From: Gordonia sihwensis NBRC 108236 | Lineage (GTDB): Bacteria > Actinomycetota > Actinomycetes > Mycobacteriales > Mycobacteriaceae | DNA length: 64,000 nucleotides | Reading direction: 5' to 3' | Assembly (NCBI RefSeq): GCF_000333035.1 | Contig: NZ_BANU01000006.1 | Location: forward strand, 1 to 64,000 | In this document: positions 16,547 through 25,247 of the stretch, piece by piece | How positions within the stretch are numbered: the first letter of the stretch is position 1 | Layout of the letters: each line of letters starts with the position of its first letter | The notes under the pieces: generated by a model | Databases searched by the model: none | What the model was told of the DNA's origin: nothing | Seen by the model: the letters and a program-made list of their open reading frames with translations, nothing else | Translations under genes and position numbers: made by a program

Positions 16547-19500
16547 ACGGAAGGGCGGGTTGCCGACGATGACGTTGATAGGGACGGCGAGTTGTCGGGT
16601 GATGCGTTCGTTGTTCTGAGGGAAGATCACCTCGTCGAAAGTGTCGCCGTCTTCGGTGATTTGGAAGGTGTCGGCTAGGACGATGCCCTCGAAGGGCTGG
16701 TAGTCGTCGGCTTCGGTGATCGCGTGGTAGGTGGTTTCGATGTTGACTGCGGCGATGTAGTACGCCAGGAGCATGATCTCGTTGGCGTGCAGTTCGTTGG
16801 CGTACTTGCGGGCCAGGTCGGCGGGGGTGATGATTCCTGATTGCAGGAGTCGGGTCATGAAGGTGCCGGTGCCGGTGAAGGGGTCGAGGATGTGGACGCC
16901 TTCGTCGGTCAAGCCTCGTCCGAAGGCGTCGCGGGAGGCGTGGTCGGCAGCGCGCAGGATGAAGTCGACGATTTCGGTGGGGGTGTAGACGATGCCGAGG
17001 GCGTCGGCTTGTTTGGCGAAGCCGAGTTTGAAGAACTTCTCGTAGAGTTCGGCGATCACTTGCTGGCTGCCGGCGGCGGTGGTGACCTCGGAAGCGCGGG
17101 TGCGGACAGAGGCGTAGAAGCCTTCGAGTTTGGTGGTTTCGGCTTCCAGTCCTGCATCTTCGAGGGTTTCGATCATATTTTGCATGGTGAACGAAACGGG
17201 GTTGCTTTCGGCGAAAGCGTGTCCGGCGAACAAGGCGTCGAAGACCGGTTTAGTGATCAGGTGCTGGGCAAGCATGCTGACCGCGTCGTCGTCGGTAATG
17301 GAGTCGTTCAGGTTGTCGCGCAGGCCAGTGACGAACTGCTCGAACCCGATTGTGGTGGTGTTGTCGGCGTCGTCGACAATGGCGCGGATACGGCTGACGA
17401 GGGCAGAGGCGATGTCGGCGACGTCTTTGGCCCAGTCTTCCCAGTAGGTACGGGTGCCGACCTTATCGACAATCCGTGCATAGATTGCCTCCTGCCACTC
17501 CGACAGGGAGAACAGGGCCATCTGCTTGGCCAGCTCACGATCGGCCTGGGCGGGATCGGTGGCGTAGGGGTCGCCGGTGCTGTCGAGGCTTTCGGCCTCG
17601 CCGGTCTCGGGTTTGGGTGGGCTGACGGGGCCGACGTGGCCAGCGAACAGTGTGTCCGAGCCTTTCCCGGTTGTCTCGGCGGTGGTGTTGAGGTTGATGG
17701 AGTTGACGAAGGCGTTGAAGCGGTCGTCGTGGTCGCGTAGGGCGTTGAGGACCTGCCAGACGGTCTTGAACCGTTGGTTGTCGTTGAGGGCCTTCGACGG
17801 TTCGACACCTGCCGGGACTGCGACCGGGAGGATGATGTAGCCGTAGTCCTTGCCGTCGGCTTTGCGCATCACGCGGCCGACAGACTGGACGACGTCGACG
17901 ACACTGTTGCGGGGATGTAGGAACAACACGGCATCGAGTGCGGGCACGTCGACGCCCTCGGACAGGCAGCGGGCGTTGGTCAGGATGCGGCACTCGTCCT
18001 CGGCGGCGGGCGCTTTGAGCCACGCCAGCTCGCGGCCGCGTTCGAGGGCATTGAATGTGCCGTCGACATGATGGACTTTGCACGCCAAGTCCAGGTTCGT
18101 CTCGTCGATACTGCGGCCGTCATCGCGTGCATCCTGCAACAGGGTGCGGTAGCCGTCGATGACGGCAGGGAACACGTCGGCGACCTGCTTGGAGGCTTTG
18201 ATGTCCTTGGCGAAGGCCACCGCTCGTCGCATCGGCGCCTCGCCGGGTGCGAACCCGGTTCCGCACGGTGTGGTTCCGGCGCGCTTGGCGAGTCCGTTCC
18301 AGCAGCCGACGATTCGGGACGCATCGTCAAGACGCAGCTCGCCGAACCCTTCCGACATGCCCTGCTGAACGGTGTCGGCGATCATTTCCTGGTCGACAGT
18401 CAGCACGAGGACCTTGTAATCGGACAGCAGACCGCGCTCGACAGCGTGACCGAATGAGAGGCGGTGGAACTCGGGGCCGTAGACATCCTCGTTGTCCATC
18501 GAGGTGACCTCCGCGGACGCCTCGTCGGCTTTGGCTTTGACCTTGTCGTCATAGATGCGCGGTGTCGCTGTCATGTAGAGGCGACGCGACGCGTGCAGGT
18601 AGTCGCCGTCGTGGATGCGGACGAAGTTCGACTCACCAGCATCGAGCAAGGTCACGCCGGTGGTGCGGTGAGCCTCATCCGCGATCACGAGATCAAACGC
18701 ATCCACGCCTAGCTTCTGCGACTCGGCCACCGTTGGCAGGGACTGGTAGGTGGTGAAAACGACTGTTAAGCCGGCCGCACGTTTGCGGTGGCCCATCTCG
18801 GCAGCGAGATGCGCGGGATCGGTTGTTACCGGGATCGCGACGTCGACGGTGGTGATGTCCTCGGCGGCGCGGGAAACCTTCTTGTCCGAGCACACGGCGA
18901 ACGCACGCAGGTCGAGCTGCCTCTGTCCGGACCACTCGCGCAGTGTCTGCGACAGTAGTGAAATCGATGGCACCGCGAATAGGATCGTGGCCTTACCGCC
19001 ATTCTCGGTGGCGGTGCGTTCGGCGATCTTCAACGCGGTGAACGTCTTTCCCGTTCCGCACGCCATGATCAATTTGCCTCGGTCATGGCCTGCGTCGAAC
19101 CCACGGAACACCGCCTCGATCGCCTCACGCTGATGCTTGCGCGGCTCGTGCTTGACCGCCGGAGCCAGGCTGATCGACGGCGTCTCACCGGGCCAGGCGA
19201 TATCCCACGCAATCGGAGACTCGGCGATTTCGGCCATCCCGATCCGCTGTACTGGGATCGTCTGTCCCTCCAGAGCCTCTTCGGCGTGCTTGCCCCACCG
19301 ATCGGTTGTGGAGATGATGACTCGGTTGGTGAACGGCTGCTTGCCCGAGGCGGTGAAGAACGAGTCAATGTCCTCTTTACGCAGGGTGTGGGTCGGCTCG
19401 TAGAACTTGCATTGGATCGCCGTGTACTCGCCCGTGTCGCGTTCACGAGCCACGAGGTCAATCCCGGTGTCCGGCTTGCCGTTGCGGCCTGGCCAGTCCA

Positions 19501-19645
19501 TCCACAGCCACACCGCGTCGTACTGCTGCGACAGCACCGGATCGAGCTCGAAGTACCGCACCATCAGCTCCTCGAACCGGGTTCCGCGTTCGGCGTTCGA
19601 GGGTGCCTGGCGGAACGCTTAGATGACTTCGTGGATCGACCCCAT
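16547..19645 (-). pseudogene. Type ISP restriction-modification enzyme, interrupted
   Basis: This single-chain enzyme (LlaGI/LlaBIII type) normally joins nuclease, helicase, methyltransferase and target-recognition domains in about 1600 residues. Reading from ATG 19645, MGSIHEVI is followed by TAA at codon 9, then AFRQAPSNAERGTRFEELM in frame, so the true N-terminus carries a nonsense codon. Mrr-like nuclease residues (GIDLVA, then IQCKFY) and the helicase (MACGTGKT, VIADEAHR, SVGRVMRKADG) follow. The AdoMet motif is DPFTGTGTF, and the sequence ends at the catalytic VIVGNPPF, where the recombinase element begins. The remaining methyltransferase part and the recognition domain are lost. From GTG 19564 a 1000-residue fragment could still be made. 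Confidence 0.85.
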
Positions 19646-19774
19646 GGAACTATGACTCCTGCCGTAGGTAGCGGACGCGATCAGCGTATCGAGCCCGGGC
19701 GACGGCCAGTCACGCAACCGAGAACTGCAGGTGAACGACCACGTTGCTTCCGCTACCCGGCGAGTCTTTGGGGC

Positions 19775-19817
19775 GCACTTACCTATAATGAGGTAATGAG
19801 CGAGGACGATCATTACC
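19775..19817 (+). promoter_or_regulatory. Leaderless promoter with overlapping inverted-repeat operator
   Basis: A perfect -10 TATAAT lies at 19784-19789, 7 bases before the ATG at 19796, so transcription should start at or next to the start codon (leaderless). Three half-sites surround it: TTACCT at 19779-19784, AGGTAATG at 19791-19798 and CATTACCT at 19811-19818. The first two form an inverted repeat across the -10 box, and the second and third form an 8-bp inverted repeat inside the first codons. This is a textbook layout for autorepression by the HTH protein encoded here. Confidence 0.7.
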
Positions 19818-20281
19818 TAGATGCTGCGATTCGCGAGATCCTCGTGCATGATCGGGATCTGCTCGACCGGCTTGGGAACGATGCGGACGTTGATCAGGAG
19901 AATCGACAACTTCTGGCAGAGCTTGCGGTCGCTCACAGGCGGTCGGAGCTGGACCTCACCCTGTCGCTCGACGAATCTGCCGACATCGCCGGGATGACAT
20001 CGGTGGAGATCCAGAATCTCCTCGCAGAGGGCGCTCTCATCGCGTATTCGGTCGACGGTATCGATCGAATACCGCGCTGGCAGTTCACCGAGGGTGGCGT
20101 CCTACCCGGCGTGGGCATCATCGCTGCCGCAGTACCCGTCGATTGCCCGATCGAGTCGCTGGTCGCATTCCTAAACATCGAAAACGAAGACTGCGACGAC
20201 CTGACCCCGCTTGCCTTCATCGAGTCCGGAGGCGATCCCGCTGCTGTTGCTGACCTCGTCAGGGAACTCGATCAACGATAG
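19796..20281 (+). CDS. HTH-containing, antitoxin-like transcriptional regulator
   Basis: This 161-residue protein has a helix-turn-helix at about residues 55-85 (LTLSLDESADIAGMTSVEIQ, then LLAEGALIAYSVDG), followed by IPRWQF and a C-terminal domain ending ESGGDPAAVADLVREL. The pattern of HTH, then P-W-x-F, then a small C-terminal helical region resembles Xre/MbcA/ParS-type (DUF2384-like) antitoxins. No RES or other toxin partner is adjacent. ATG 19796 is chosen because it sits on the predicted transcription start; upstream in-frame starts lie before the promoter. The flanking inverted repeats argue for self-regulation. Function beyond DNA binding is not assigned. Confidence 0.68.
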   Translation: MSEDDHYLDAAIREILVHDRDLLDRLGNDADVDQENRQLLAELAVAHRRSELDLTLSLDESADIAGMTSVEIQNLLAEGALIAYSVDGIDRIPRWQFTEGGVLPGVGIIAAAVPVDCPIESLVAFLNIENEDCDDLTPLAFIESGGDPAAVADLVRELDQR

Positions 20282-20400
20282 GGCCGCCGTCGACGCGTCG
20301 ATAAGAGACTATTATCAGGAGTGACCCCACAAGAATGAACAGGGCCTGTCGGCAATGTTCTTGCGGCGGTCTCAGTATCGCGCTAATCGGGAGGAAAACC

Positions 20401-20523
20401 ATGGATGACCAGCAGTTCAATCGTCTGCACCAGCTGCTGACGAAGATTTCGAATCAGCTCGACGACCTGATTGCGATCGAGAAGAAAAGCGAGGACGCGC
20501 TCGACACGATCAAGTGGAAGTAG
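20401..20523 (+). CDS. Small conserved-looking protein, 40 residues
   Basis: ATG 20401 follows a good ribosome-binding site (GGGAGGAAAACC), which favours it over an in-frame ATG at 20335 that would add 22 Cys-rich residues. The product is one amphipathic helix (FNRLHQLLTKISNQLDDLIA) with a lysine-rich tail, with no signal peptide or membrane segment. It could be a small coiled-coil protein of a mobile element. It ends just before a strong bidirectional hairpin. Function unknown. Confidence 0.55.
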   Translation: MDDQQFNRLHQLLTKISNQLDDLIAIEKKSEDALDTIKWK

Positions 20524-20630
20524 CGAAAGCTGCTACACCGATTTCAGTAGGGGTAGTTACTCGCGCGCGTGGGGCTGAATCAGTTGGCTCTTACTGATTT
20601 TCGTACTACCCGCACATGCCGAGCCGTAAC

Positions 20631-20667
20631 GACTGTGGCCTCTACCCAATCGGTAGAGGCCACAGTC
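20631..20667. terminator. Perfect 16-bp hairpin between convergent genes
   Basis: A 16-bp perfect inverted repeat (arms 20631-20646 and 20652-20667) with loop CAATC lies between the small plus-strand gene and the minus-strand exported-protein gene. Neither side has a T tract, as is common for actinobacterial terminators. It can serve both directions. Confidence 0.75.
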
Positions 20668-20676
20668 ATGTGCGCG

Positions 20677-21108
20677 TCAGAACGGCACGTACGTGTAGAA
20701 CTGGACGGCGGACAGGCTCGCACGGTGTCCAGCGGCGACAACCATCACGCCGGGACCGGTGCGGTAGGTCCGGGTGACGGACTTGCCGCCGCGTGGGCCC
20801 GAAGTGACCGGGATGCGGATCTGATCGACGCCCATCATTCCCCAGCCGAACCAGGGCCGGACGGTGCATTGACGGGTGAAGCGACTCGGCGTGAGCTTGA
20901 CAGTGACGGTGCCGGGCCGGCGAGCGTCGGTGTAGAGATTCACGCGAATGGTGCCGCTGCACTGGCCGGTCTTGACCCAGAAGCGATTGCCGCTGACTGC
21001 GATGGCCTGGGCGGGCGCGGTCCGGGCCTCTGCTGGGGCGGAAGGAGCCATCGTGACTCCGGCGATGGCAGCGATGCCGACGGCGAGCGTTGCAATGAGT
21101 TTTCTCAT
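20677..21108 (-). CDS. Small secreted protein with Sec signal peptide
   Basis: The 143-residue product starts MRKLIATLAVGIAAIAGV, a classical Sec signal peptide with a likely AEA-R cleavage near residue 28. The mature part is a small beta-rich domain (IAVSGNRFWVKTGQCSGTIRV) with two Cys that could form a disulfide. No enzyme motif is recognised. It lies 17 bases downstream of the Tat lipoprotein gene on the same strand and probably shares its transcript, so the two may act together at the cell envelope. Confidence 0.75.
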   Translation of the reverse strand: MRKLIATLAVGIAAIAGVTMAPSAPAEARTAPAQAIAVSGNRFWVKTGQCSGTIRVNLYTDARRPGTVTVKLTPSRFTRQCTVRPWFGWGMMGVDQIRIPVTSGPRGGKSVTRTYRTGPGVMVVAAGHRASLSAVQFYTYVPF

Positions 21109-21125
21109 GTGAAGCCTTACTGTTT

Positions 21126-21668
21126 CTACTGTTTCGTCGCGGTGATCGGGAACTGATTACGGTTGCCGTCAACACCCGTCAGGGTGAGCGTGCTGCTGCT
21201 GGAGTCCCACTTGGCGGGGACCTCGAATGATGCTCCAGCGGCGCGGCTGCTGTCCCACTGCCAGGTCAACGAGGCGTCGCCCATCTTCTCGGGCACATTG
21301 CTGGCCATGCCGGTCCCGTCGGCGGAGATCTGGATGAATGCGTTGCCAACCATCCAGGTTCCGGACTGGGGGAGGTTGGGGTCCCCGGAGATCGTGAACG
21401 TTGAGTCCTTGTTCACAGTCAGATCGAACTCGACCAGAGGCTTCGGGTTCGACGTGGCAGAGCTCCTGGAAGAGAGCTGATACTTGACTTTCCAGGTGCC
21501 GACGGCGAACTCCTCGACCACTGCGTCGGCCGCGCTCTTATCGCTCCCGCACGCGGTCGCGAGCGCGGCGCCAGCAGCGAGCATGCCGAACTTCAGAACC
21601 TCGCGGCGGGTGAATCCAATGCCGCGTGCGCGGCGGGCGAGGTCGCGTGATTCGGAAATAGTCATCAT
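21126..21668 (-). CDS. Tat-exported lipoprotein
   Basis: This 180-residue protein has a twin-arginine motif FTRREVLKFG (about 19-28), a hydrophobic stretch, and a lipobox LATACG with lipid-anchored Cys near residue 40. The mature domain (VGTWKVKYQL, FDLTVNKDSTFTISG, SGTWMVGNAF) looks like a lipocalin-type beta-barrel of the 'W-x-F, G-T-W' kind found in secreted copper- or ligand-binding proteins, but no ligand residues are certain. Two consecutive ATG codons begin the frame; either could be used. It forms a pair with the small secreted protein downstream. Confidence 0.75.
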   Translation of the reverse strand: MMTISESRDLARRARGIGFTRREVLKFGMLAAGAALATACGSDKSAADAVVEEFAVGTWKVKYQLSSRSSATSNPKPLVEFDLTVNKDSTFTISGDPNLPQSGTWMVGNAFIQISADGTGMASNVPEKMGDASLTWQWDSSRAAGASFEVPAKWDSSSSTLTLTGVDGNRNQFPITATKQ

Positions 21669-21825
21669 TCCCCCTCTGTCGGTAGATGCAAGGCCAAGCG
21701 GATCAGCTCGACGAATACTTACAAATCCGACACATGACTTCTAGCACAGTCGACGCTGCTACAGGAGTAGGGGGCAACGTCGGTCTCACGACATCGAAGA
21801 TTCCCTTGCGTTGTGGACGCGGTCA

Positions 21826-22773
21826 TTAGAAGTAGACGACTTCCCATTCTGGCGATCGTGGCGTTCCGCGGTGGAGAGTGTCACGCGTTTCACGACTTAG
21901 TGCATCGTCTAACTCCCAGCGGTGTTTGACGACCAGCCGACTTGACCCGTCGGGTAAAAGCCCACGTAATCCGGCCGCGATCGGCCGAAGTGTTGGATCG
22001 AAGATTGCAAACCTCGAATTGAGGAAGGCCACGAGAACGCCCAGGGCAGAGGAATTGTCGGTACGGGATAGTCCGTCTTGTACATGCGGGGTGTCCGATA
22101 TCGTGTTGCCTGGACTTTTGCGTATTGCCATTAAGACATGATCGAGGATTACGACGGCGAGTCGTGACCAGCAGGCGAGATCTGAGATACAGACGACGTC
22201 GATCCATTCTCTGGGGTTACGTGGTGGTCGATCTTCCAGAGCGCGTTCAACGTTGCCACGGGCGTCAGATCCTGGCGCGGTCCATTGGTGAGAATGAGCA
22301 AGTACTCCGAACAGGATTGGTGAAATGATATCGTCGCGGATTGTTGCATTCGGAGGTGGAAGGAGTCTTCGAAGTGCCGCTGCCTCGTCTTGTGCCTCGC
22401 GTATTCCCTGGGCGTTAAGGGTCATCTTCACGCTAAATGCTGCGACTATCCCTGACGCAAGGATGTGGGTCTGTTCCCGCAGTCTTTTTGGATAAGATGG
22501 ATGAAAAATGACGAGGTCAGTTTCCTTCGACTGCTCCGTGTTTGCACTGGAATCAGTCACGATATACTTCCTTGTTCCCACTTCATATTGAGGTGGCAGC
22601 CATCCTTCTAGGACCTGTTTCCACCCAGTCTCTCCGATGTGGCCAGATTCCTGGTTCGACGAACCTCCTGATGACTTATAGCGTTCCCGTGCGGTCGTGT
22701 AGTCCTTGGCAAGCTTCTGTGTGAATTCGTCGATCCACTGTGACTAAAATGTTCTGGGAGGCAAATCGCTCAT
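21826..22773 (-). pseudogene. DUF6602-like protein with amber codon 10
   Basis: From ATG 22773 the frame reads MSDLPPRTF, TAG at 22744-22746, then SQWIDEFTQKLAKDYTTARE and continues without interruption to the stop at 21826 (315 codons). The region TDLVIFHPSYPKR followed by VAAFSVKMTL matches the nuclease-like core of DUF6602, where a D...(E/S)VK arrangement resembles PD-(D/E)xK. Since the sequence before GTG 22581 is clearly protein-like, the stop is a nonsense mutation rather than a sign of a later start, though a 251-residue product from GTG 22581 is possible. DUF6602 proteins are common in defence islands. Confidence 0.7.
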
Positions 22774-23090
22774 AAGGACAGTATGCGGCCTATTTGTTCT
22801 TCGTGCACTGAGATCGGATAGGTGCATGTGAAATCGAAAACGATCGACTCAAGGAGGTGTCAGAAGAGCAGGGTGCGGGCATTCGTTCCGGAGCGGCCAT
22901 CGCGGACGCCGACGTAGACGGCGGTTCCGACTTGCTCGTGTCCGACTGAGCTCTCTGGCGGGCGTAGAGACTGCGCATGGAGACGCTCAGGGCTCGGTGA
23001 CGATAGTGTCTTGCGATCCTGAGAAGGGCTGCGGCCTGCGTGTTATCTGAGTATTTCAACTCTTTTGGATTCTGGTGCACGCTCTGGTGG
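22774..23090. other. Intergenic stretch without a convincing gene
   Basis: These 317 bases have lower GC than the flanks. Short open frames exist on both strands, but none has a plausible start, ribosome-binding site and protein-like composition. A plus-strand frame around 22830-22950 reads protein-like (NDRLKEVSEEQGAGIRSGAA) but lacks a start and may be the relic of a lost gene. No promoter or hairpin was identified. Confidence 0.5.
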
Positions 23091-23249
23091 TTATGGCTTG
23101 GATAAAAGCGTGTCAATAAGGAGGTCGAGTTGAGCGGCGATGGCAGGCGGTGGTCCTTCGGCCTCTACTGCGGCGCACTCAGCTTGCGCAAGCGCGTTGA
23201 TTCGATTGCCGATGCGCTGCGTGTGCCTAATTTTCTCGTCAATGTTCAT
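23091..23249 (-). CDS. Small hypothetical protein, 52 residues
   Basis: The frame begins MNIDEKIRHTQRIGNRINAL and ends DTLLSKP. It starts 33 bases after the stop of the HEPN-like gene on the same strand. It is a helical, soluble, mildly acidic peptide with no known motif. Its place immediately downstream of a possible HEPN toxin makes it a candidate partner or antidote, but this is only positional. Coding potential is moderate: composition is protein-like and the frame fits the gap. Confidence 0.45.
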   Translation of the reverse strand: MNIDEKIRHTQRIGNRINALAQAECAAVEAEGPPPAIAAQLDLLIDTLLSKP

Positions 23250-23282
23250 GGTCTTGGTGGGGTGTCACGGGGGTCAATTTGA

Positions 23283-24023
23283 TCAATCCTCATTAGGAAG
23301 TCCGGCGAGGGCTTTGGTTGAATCGTATTCGAATCCCATCTTGTTACACCAGGTATCTACAAATTTTGTAGCAGATTCGTGCGCCCAAGTCGCACATCCT
23401 GTCGCGAGGCATGCGTTCGGGTACCACGGTGAAATTCCTTCTGGAAATATTCGAGAATCCGGAAAAAGCCCTTTTAGTCGCTTTTCTAGCTTATGGTCTG
23501 TGTTGTCCATCTGCCATTCGGGTTTGAAGTGGACGAGAGAATTTCGAAGCGTGATTAGGTTATCGGCGTTCTGGTATGGTTGTGCACCTCGGTCGAAGGG
23601 ATTTTTCGCGGCTGCAATGAGAGAAACCTGGAACTTTGCAAGGAGTGACGCTCGGTCCAGCTTTGCGGGGCCCTGCCAAAGCTCCTTGAATGCGCCAATT
23701 GCCGCTGGATCGATGCCCTTGCAGCGGCTGGATATCGCAGTTTCGGACGAACTGGCGAGATCATCGATCATTTCGTTAACGAAGGCTTCCATGAATGCTA
23801 CTGAGAGTAGGACTGCATTAGTGGAAACGGCGTTCAATGCGATCGATGTCTTGCCTGTACCAGCACATTCTTCCTCGATCTTGGCACATTCTGATGCCGC
23901 ACGCTTTGCTGACCAAAGATTAATTCCCGACCGGTAGTTTCGAACTCCGACGCTCACAGTGCTGCCGAATGCCACGACTGTAGGGCTTAAATCGAGCGAC
24001 GTGCTCTCCTCTGAACTAGACAC
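23283..24023 (-). CDS. HEPN-like protein of a defence island
   Basis: This 246-residue, mostly helical protein starts at GTG 24023. It contains VLLSVAFMEAFVNEMIDDLA (about 71-90), like the first long helix of HEPN-type families, and ITLRNSLVHFKPEW, where Arg160-x4-His165 fits the R-x4-6-H catalytic motif of HEPN ribonucleases. The combination is typical of uncharacterised proteins of abortive-infection and restriction islands. GC content is clearly lower than the flanking chromosome, supporting transfer. No nucleotidyltransferase (MNT) partner is seen; a 52-residue gene follows. RNase activity is inference. Confidence 0.6.
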   Translation of the reverse strand: MSSSEESTSLDLSPTVVAFGSTVSVGVRNYRSGINLWSAKRAASECAKIEEECAGTGKTSIALNAVSTNAVLLSVAFMEAFVNEMIDDLASSSETAISSRCKGIDPAAIGAFKELWQGPAKLDRASLLAKFQVSLIAAAKNPFDRGAQPYQNADNLITLRNSLVHFKPEWQMDNTDHKLEKRLKGLFPDSRIFPEGISPWYPNACLATGCATWAHESATKFVDTWCNKMGFEYDSTKALAGLPNED

Positions 24024-24315
24024 CGATCAACTGTGTCACAAGGGAATCGACCAGTCACCCGTTCCAGGGTTGGTGCACACCAGGCCCGCGTTTGAACGCG
24101 GTGCTGGTACATCCGTCCGTACCCAGGTGTCGGGTTGGGCCGCATTCTGCCTGTCCCGGCGTTTCGTTCCGTTGGTCGCGACCGCACCGTGGTGGAGCGC
24201 ATTGTCGCCGTCAGTTCTGGTGGCAAGCGACCCAGCGCAGCGGTCGCGCGGCAGCGCATCAGGAGCGAGTATGTGCGATCGTGCGTCGTAGTCACGAGGC
24301 AGTCACAAGTCCGTG

Positions 24316-24391
24316 TCCGCTCCAGTCCGTTCCAGTCCGCTTCGTAGGAGGTCAGATAGCGTGCAGTCCGCTCCAGTCCGTTCGAGTCCGC
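24316..24391 (+). repeat. Two 25-bp direct repeats beside the attachment site
   Basis: Copies at 24316-24340 and 24367-24391 share 24 of 25 bases (single C/G difference) and are 51 bp apart. Each contains the sub-repeat TCCAGTCCG. They lie immediately inside the tRNA-like att fragment, where tyrosine integrases bind arm-type repeats, so integrase or excisionase arm sites are the most likely identity. The rest of 24024-24497 contains no recognisable gene. Confidence 0.65.
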
Positions 24392-24402
24392 CTGCATCGC
24401 CA

Positions 24403-24446
24403 GACTCATAATCAGCTGGTCGCGGGTTCGAGCCCCGCTCGCCCCA
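24403..24446 (+). other. 3' fragment of a tRNA(CAT) gene: genomic-island attachment site
   Basis: The 44 bases begin with the anticodon loop and stem (ACTCATAATCAGC, anticodon CAT). They continue through a perfect T-arm (GCGGGTTCGAGCCCCGC) to a 3' acceptor strand TCGCCCC plus discriminator A. There is no matching D-arm or 5' acceptor strand upstream, so this is not a functional tRNA. Integration at the 3' end of a tRNA gene restores the gene at one end of an island and leaves such a fragment at the other. Its plus orientation places the intact tRNA gene to the left, beyond the window. Confidence 0.8.
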
Positions 24447-24497
24447 CTGAAACATCCCTGCGTCCGTCAACATCCCTGCTCCCGCCGACCGCCCCGC

Positions 24498-25247
24498 TCA
24501 GGCCCGGGTCACCCCGATCGACGGCAGGAAGAAGTACGAGGTCCGGCCGCGTCGCACGGTGCCGTAGACGGCGCACACCACGACGCCCTGGCCGGTGTCG
24601 ACCAGACCTCCGCGAACGCCGTTCGACGGGATCACGCGCAGCGCTCGTTTGAGGCGAGAGACCGTGCCGGCGTACATCACCGGCGGAATCGGTGCGGACT
24701 TCACACGCTTGGAGACCGCGTCGATCACCGTGTCCGTGAGTCCGCCGAGAGGCGCGCCGAGCCCACCGCGCAGCGTGGTGACGTTGAACCAAGCGACGTG
24801 GACGCCGGACTTGTCGCCGAAGTCGGCGAACACGCCCACGGGCAGGAAACCGTAGAGGATCTCGCCGCCGCGCACCGCGTTCACGCTGACGTTCGCAATG
24901 GTGAGGTTGCCGATTCCCGGGGTGTACGGACCGGCGACGGCGCCGCCGACCGCGACCGGAAAGGTGAGGTCGGTGCTGAGTCCGACGGTCGGCGTGAACG
25001 TGGTGATGCCGAGTTGGCGCAGCAGCCGGTTGGCGGCTTCCACACCGTCCACCGGAACCGGGGCGGACTGTGCCTGAATCGGGCTGGTGAAGGTGCGCGC
25101 GGTCGCCAGCGCTCGGGCTCCCGGCACTGCGAGGGCGTCGGTGGCGGAGGCCGCGGCCCGGCCGACCAGTGCGGTCGACTGCTGTGCGATGCCCGTGACG
25201 CTCCGTCTCCCACGGTCTGCTAACGAAGTCACACGTGAACGGTACAA
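24498..25247 (-). CDS. Conserved hypothetical protein, possibly exported
   Basis: About 249 residues from TTG 25247, or 244 from an in-frame GTG five codons later. The N-terminal 60 residues are Ala/Arg/Thr-rich without a clear signal peptide. The rest is a Gly/Val-rich beta protein (GPYTPGIGNLTIANVSVN, YGFLPVGVFADFGDKSG). The end is FFLPSIGVTRA. It is the first gene to the right of the island boundary and resembles lineage-specific actinobacterial proteins of unknown function; no motif assigns an activity. Confidence 0.65.
   Translation of the reverse strand: MYRSRVTSLADRGRRSVTGIAQQSTALVGRAAASATDALAVPGARALATARTFTSPIQAQSAPVPVDGVEAANRLLRQLGITTFTPTVGLSTDLTFPVAVGGAVAGPYTPGIGNLTIANVSVNAVRGGEILYGFLPVGVFADFGDKSGVHVAWFNVTTLRGGLGAPLGGLTDTVIDAVSKRVKSAPIPPVMYAGTVSRLKRALRVIPSNGVRGGLVDTGQGVVVCAVYGTVRRGRTSYFFLPSIGVTRA

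Noticed and set aside
19796-20523. HTH gene plus 40-residue gene as a toxin-antitoxin pair
   Set aside because: They are separated by about 120 bases and the small gene has its own ribosome-binding site and no toxin-like motif.
22790-23116. 108-codon minus-strand frame as a gene
   Set aside because: Ser/Arg/His-rich translation, no ribosome-binding site, and it overlaps the 52-residue frame, which has better composition.
24316-24400. AGTCCG-rich repeats as a CRISPR array
   Set aside because: Only two long units with one spacer-sized gap and no cas genes; integrase arm sites fit better.
24403-24446. A functional tRNA gene
   Set aside because: The D-arm and 5' acceptor strand are absent; only the 3' half is conserved.
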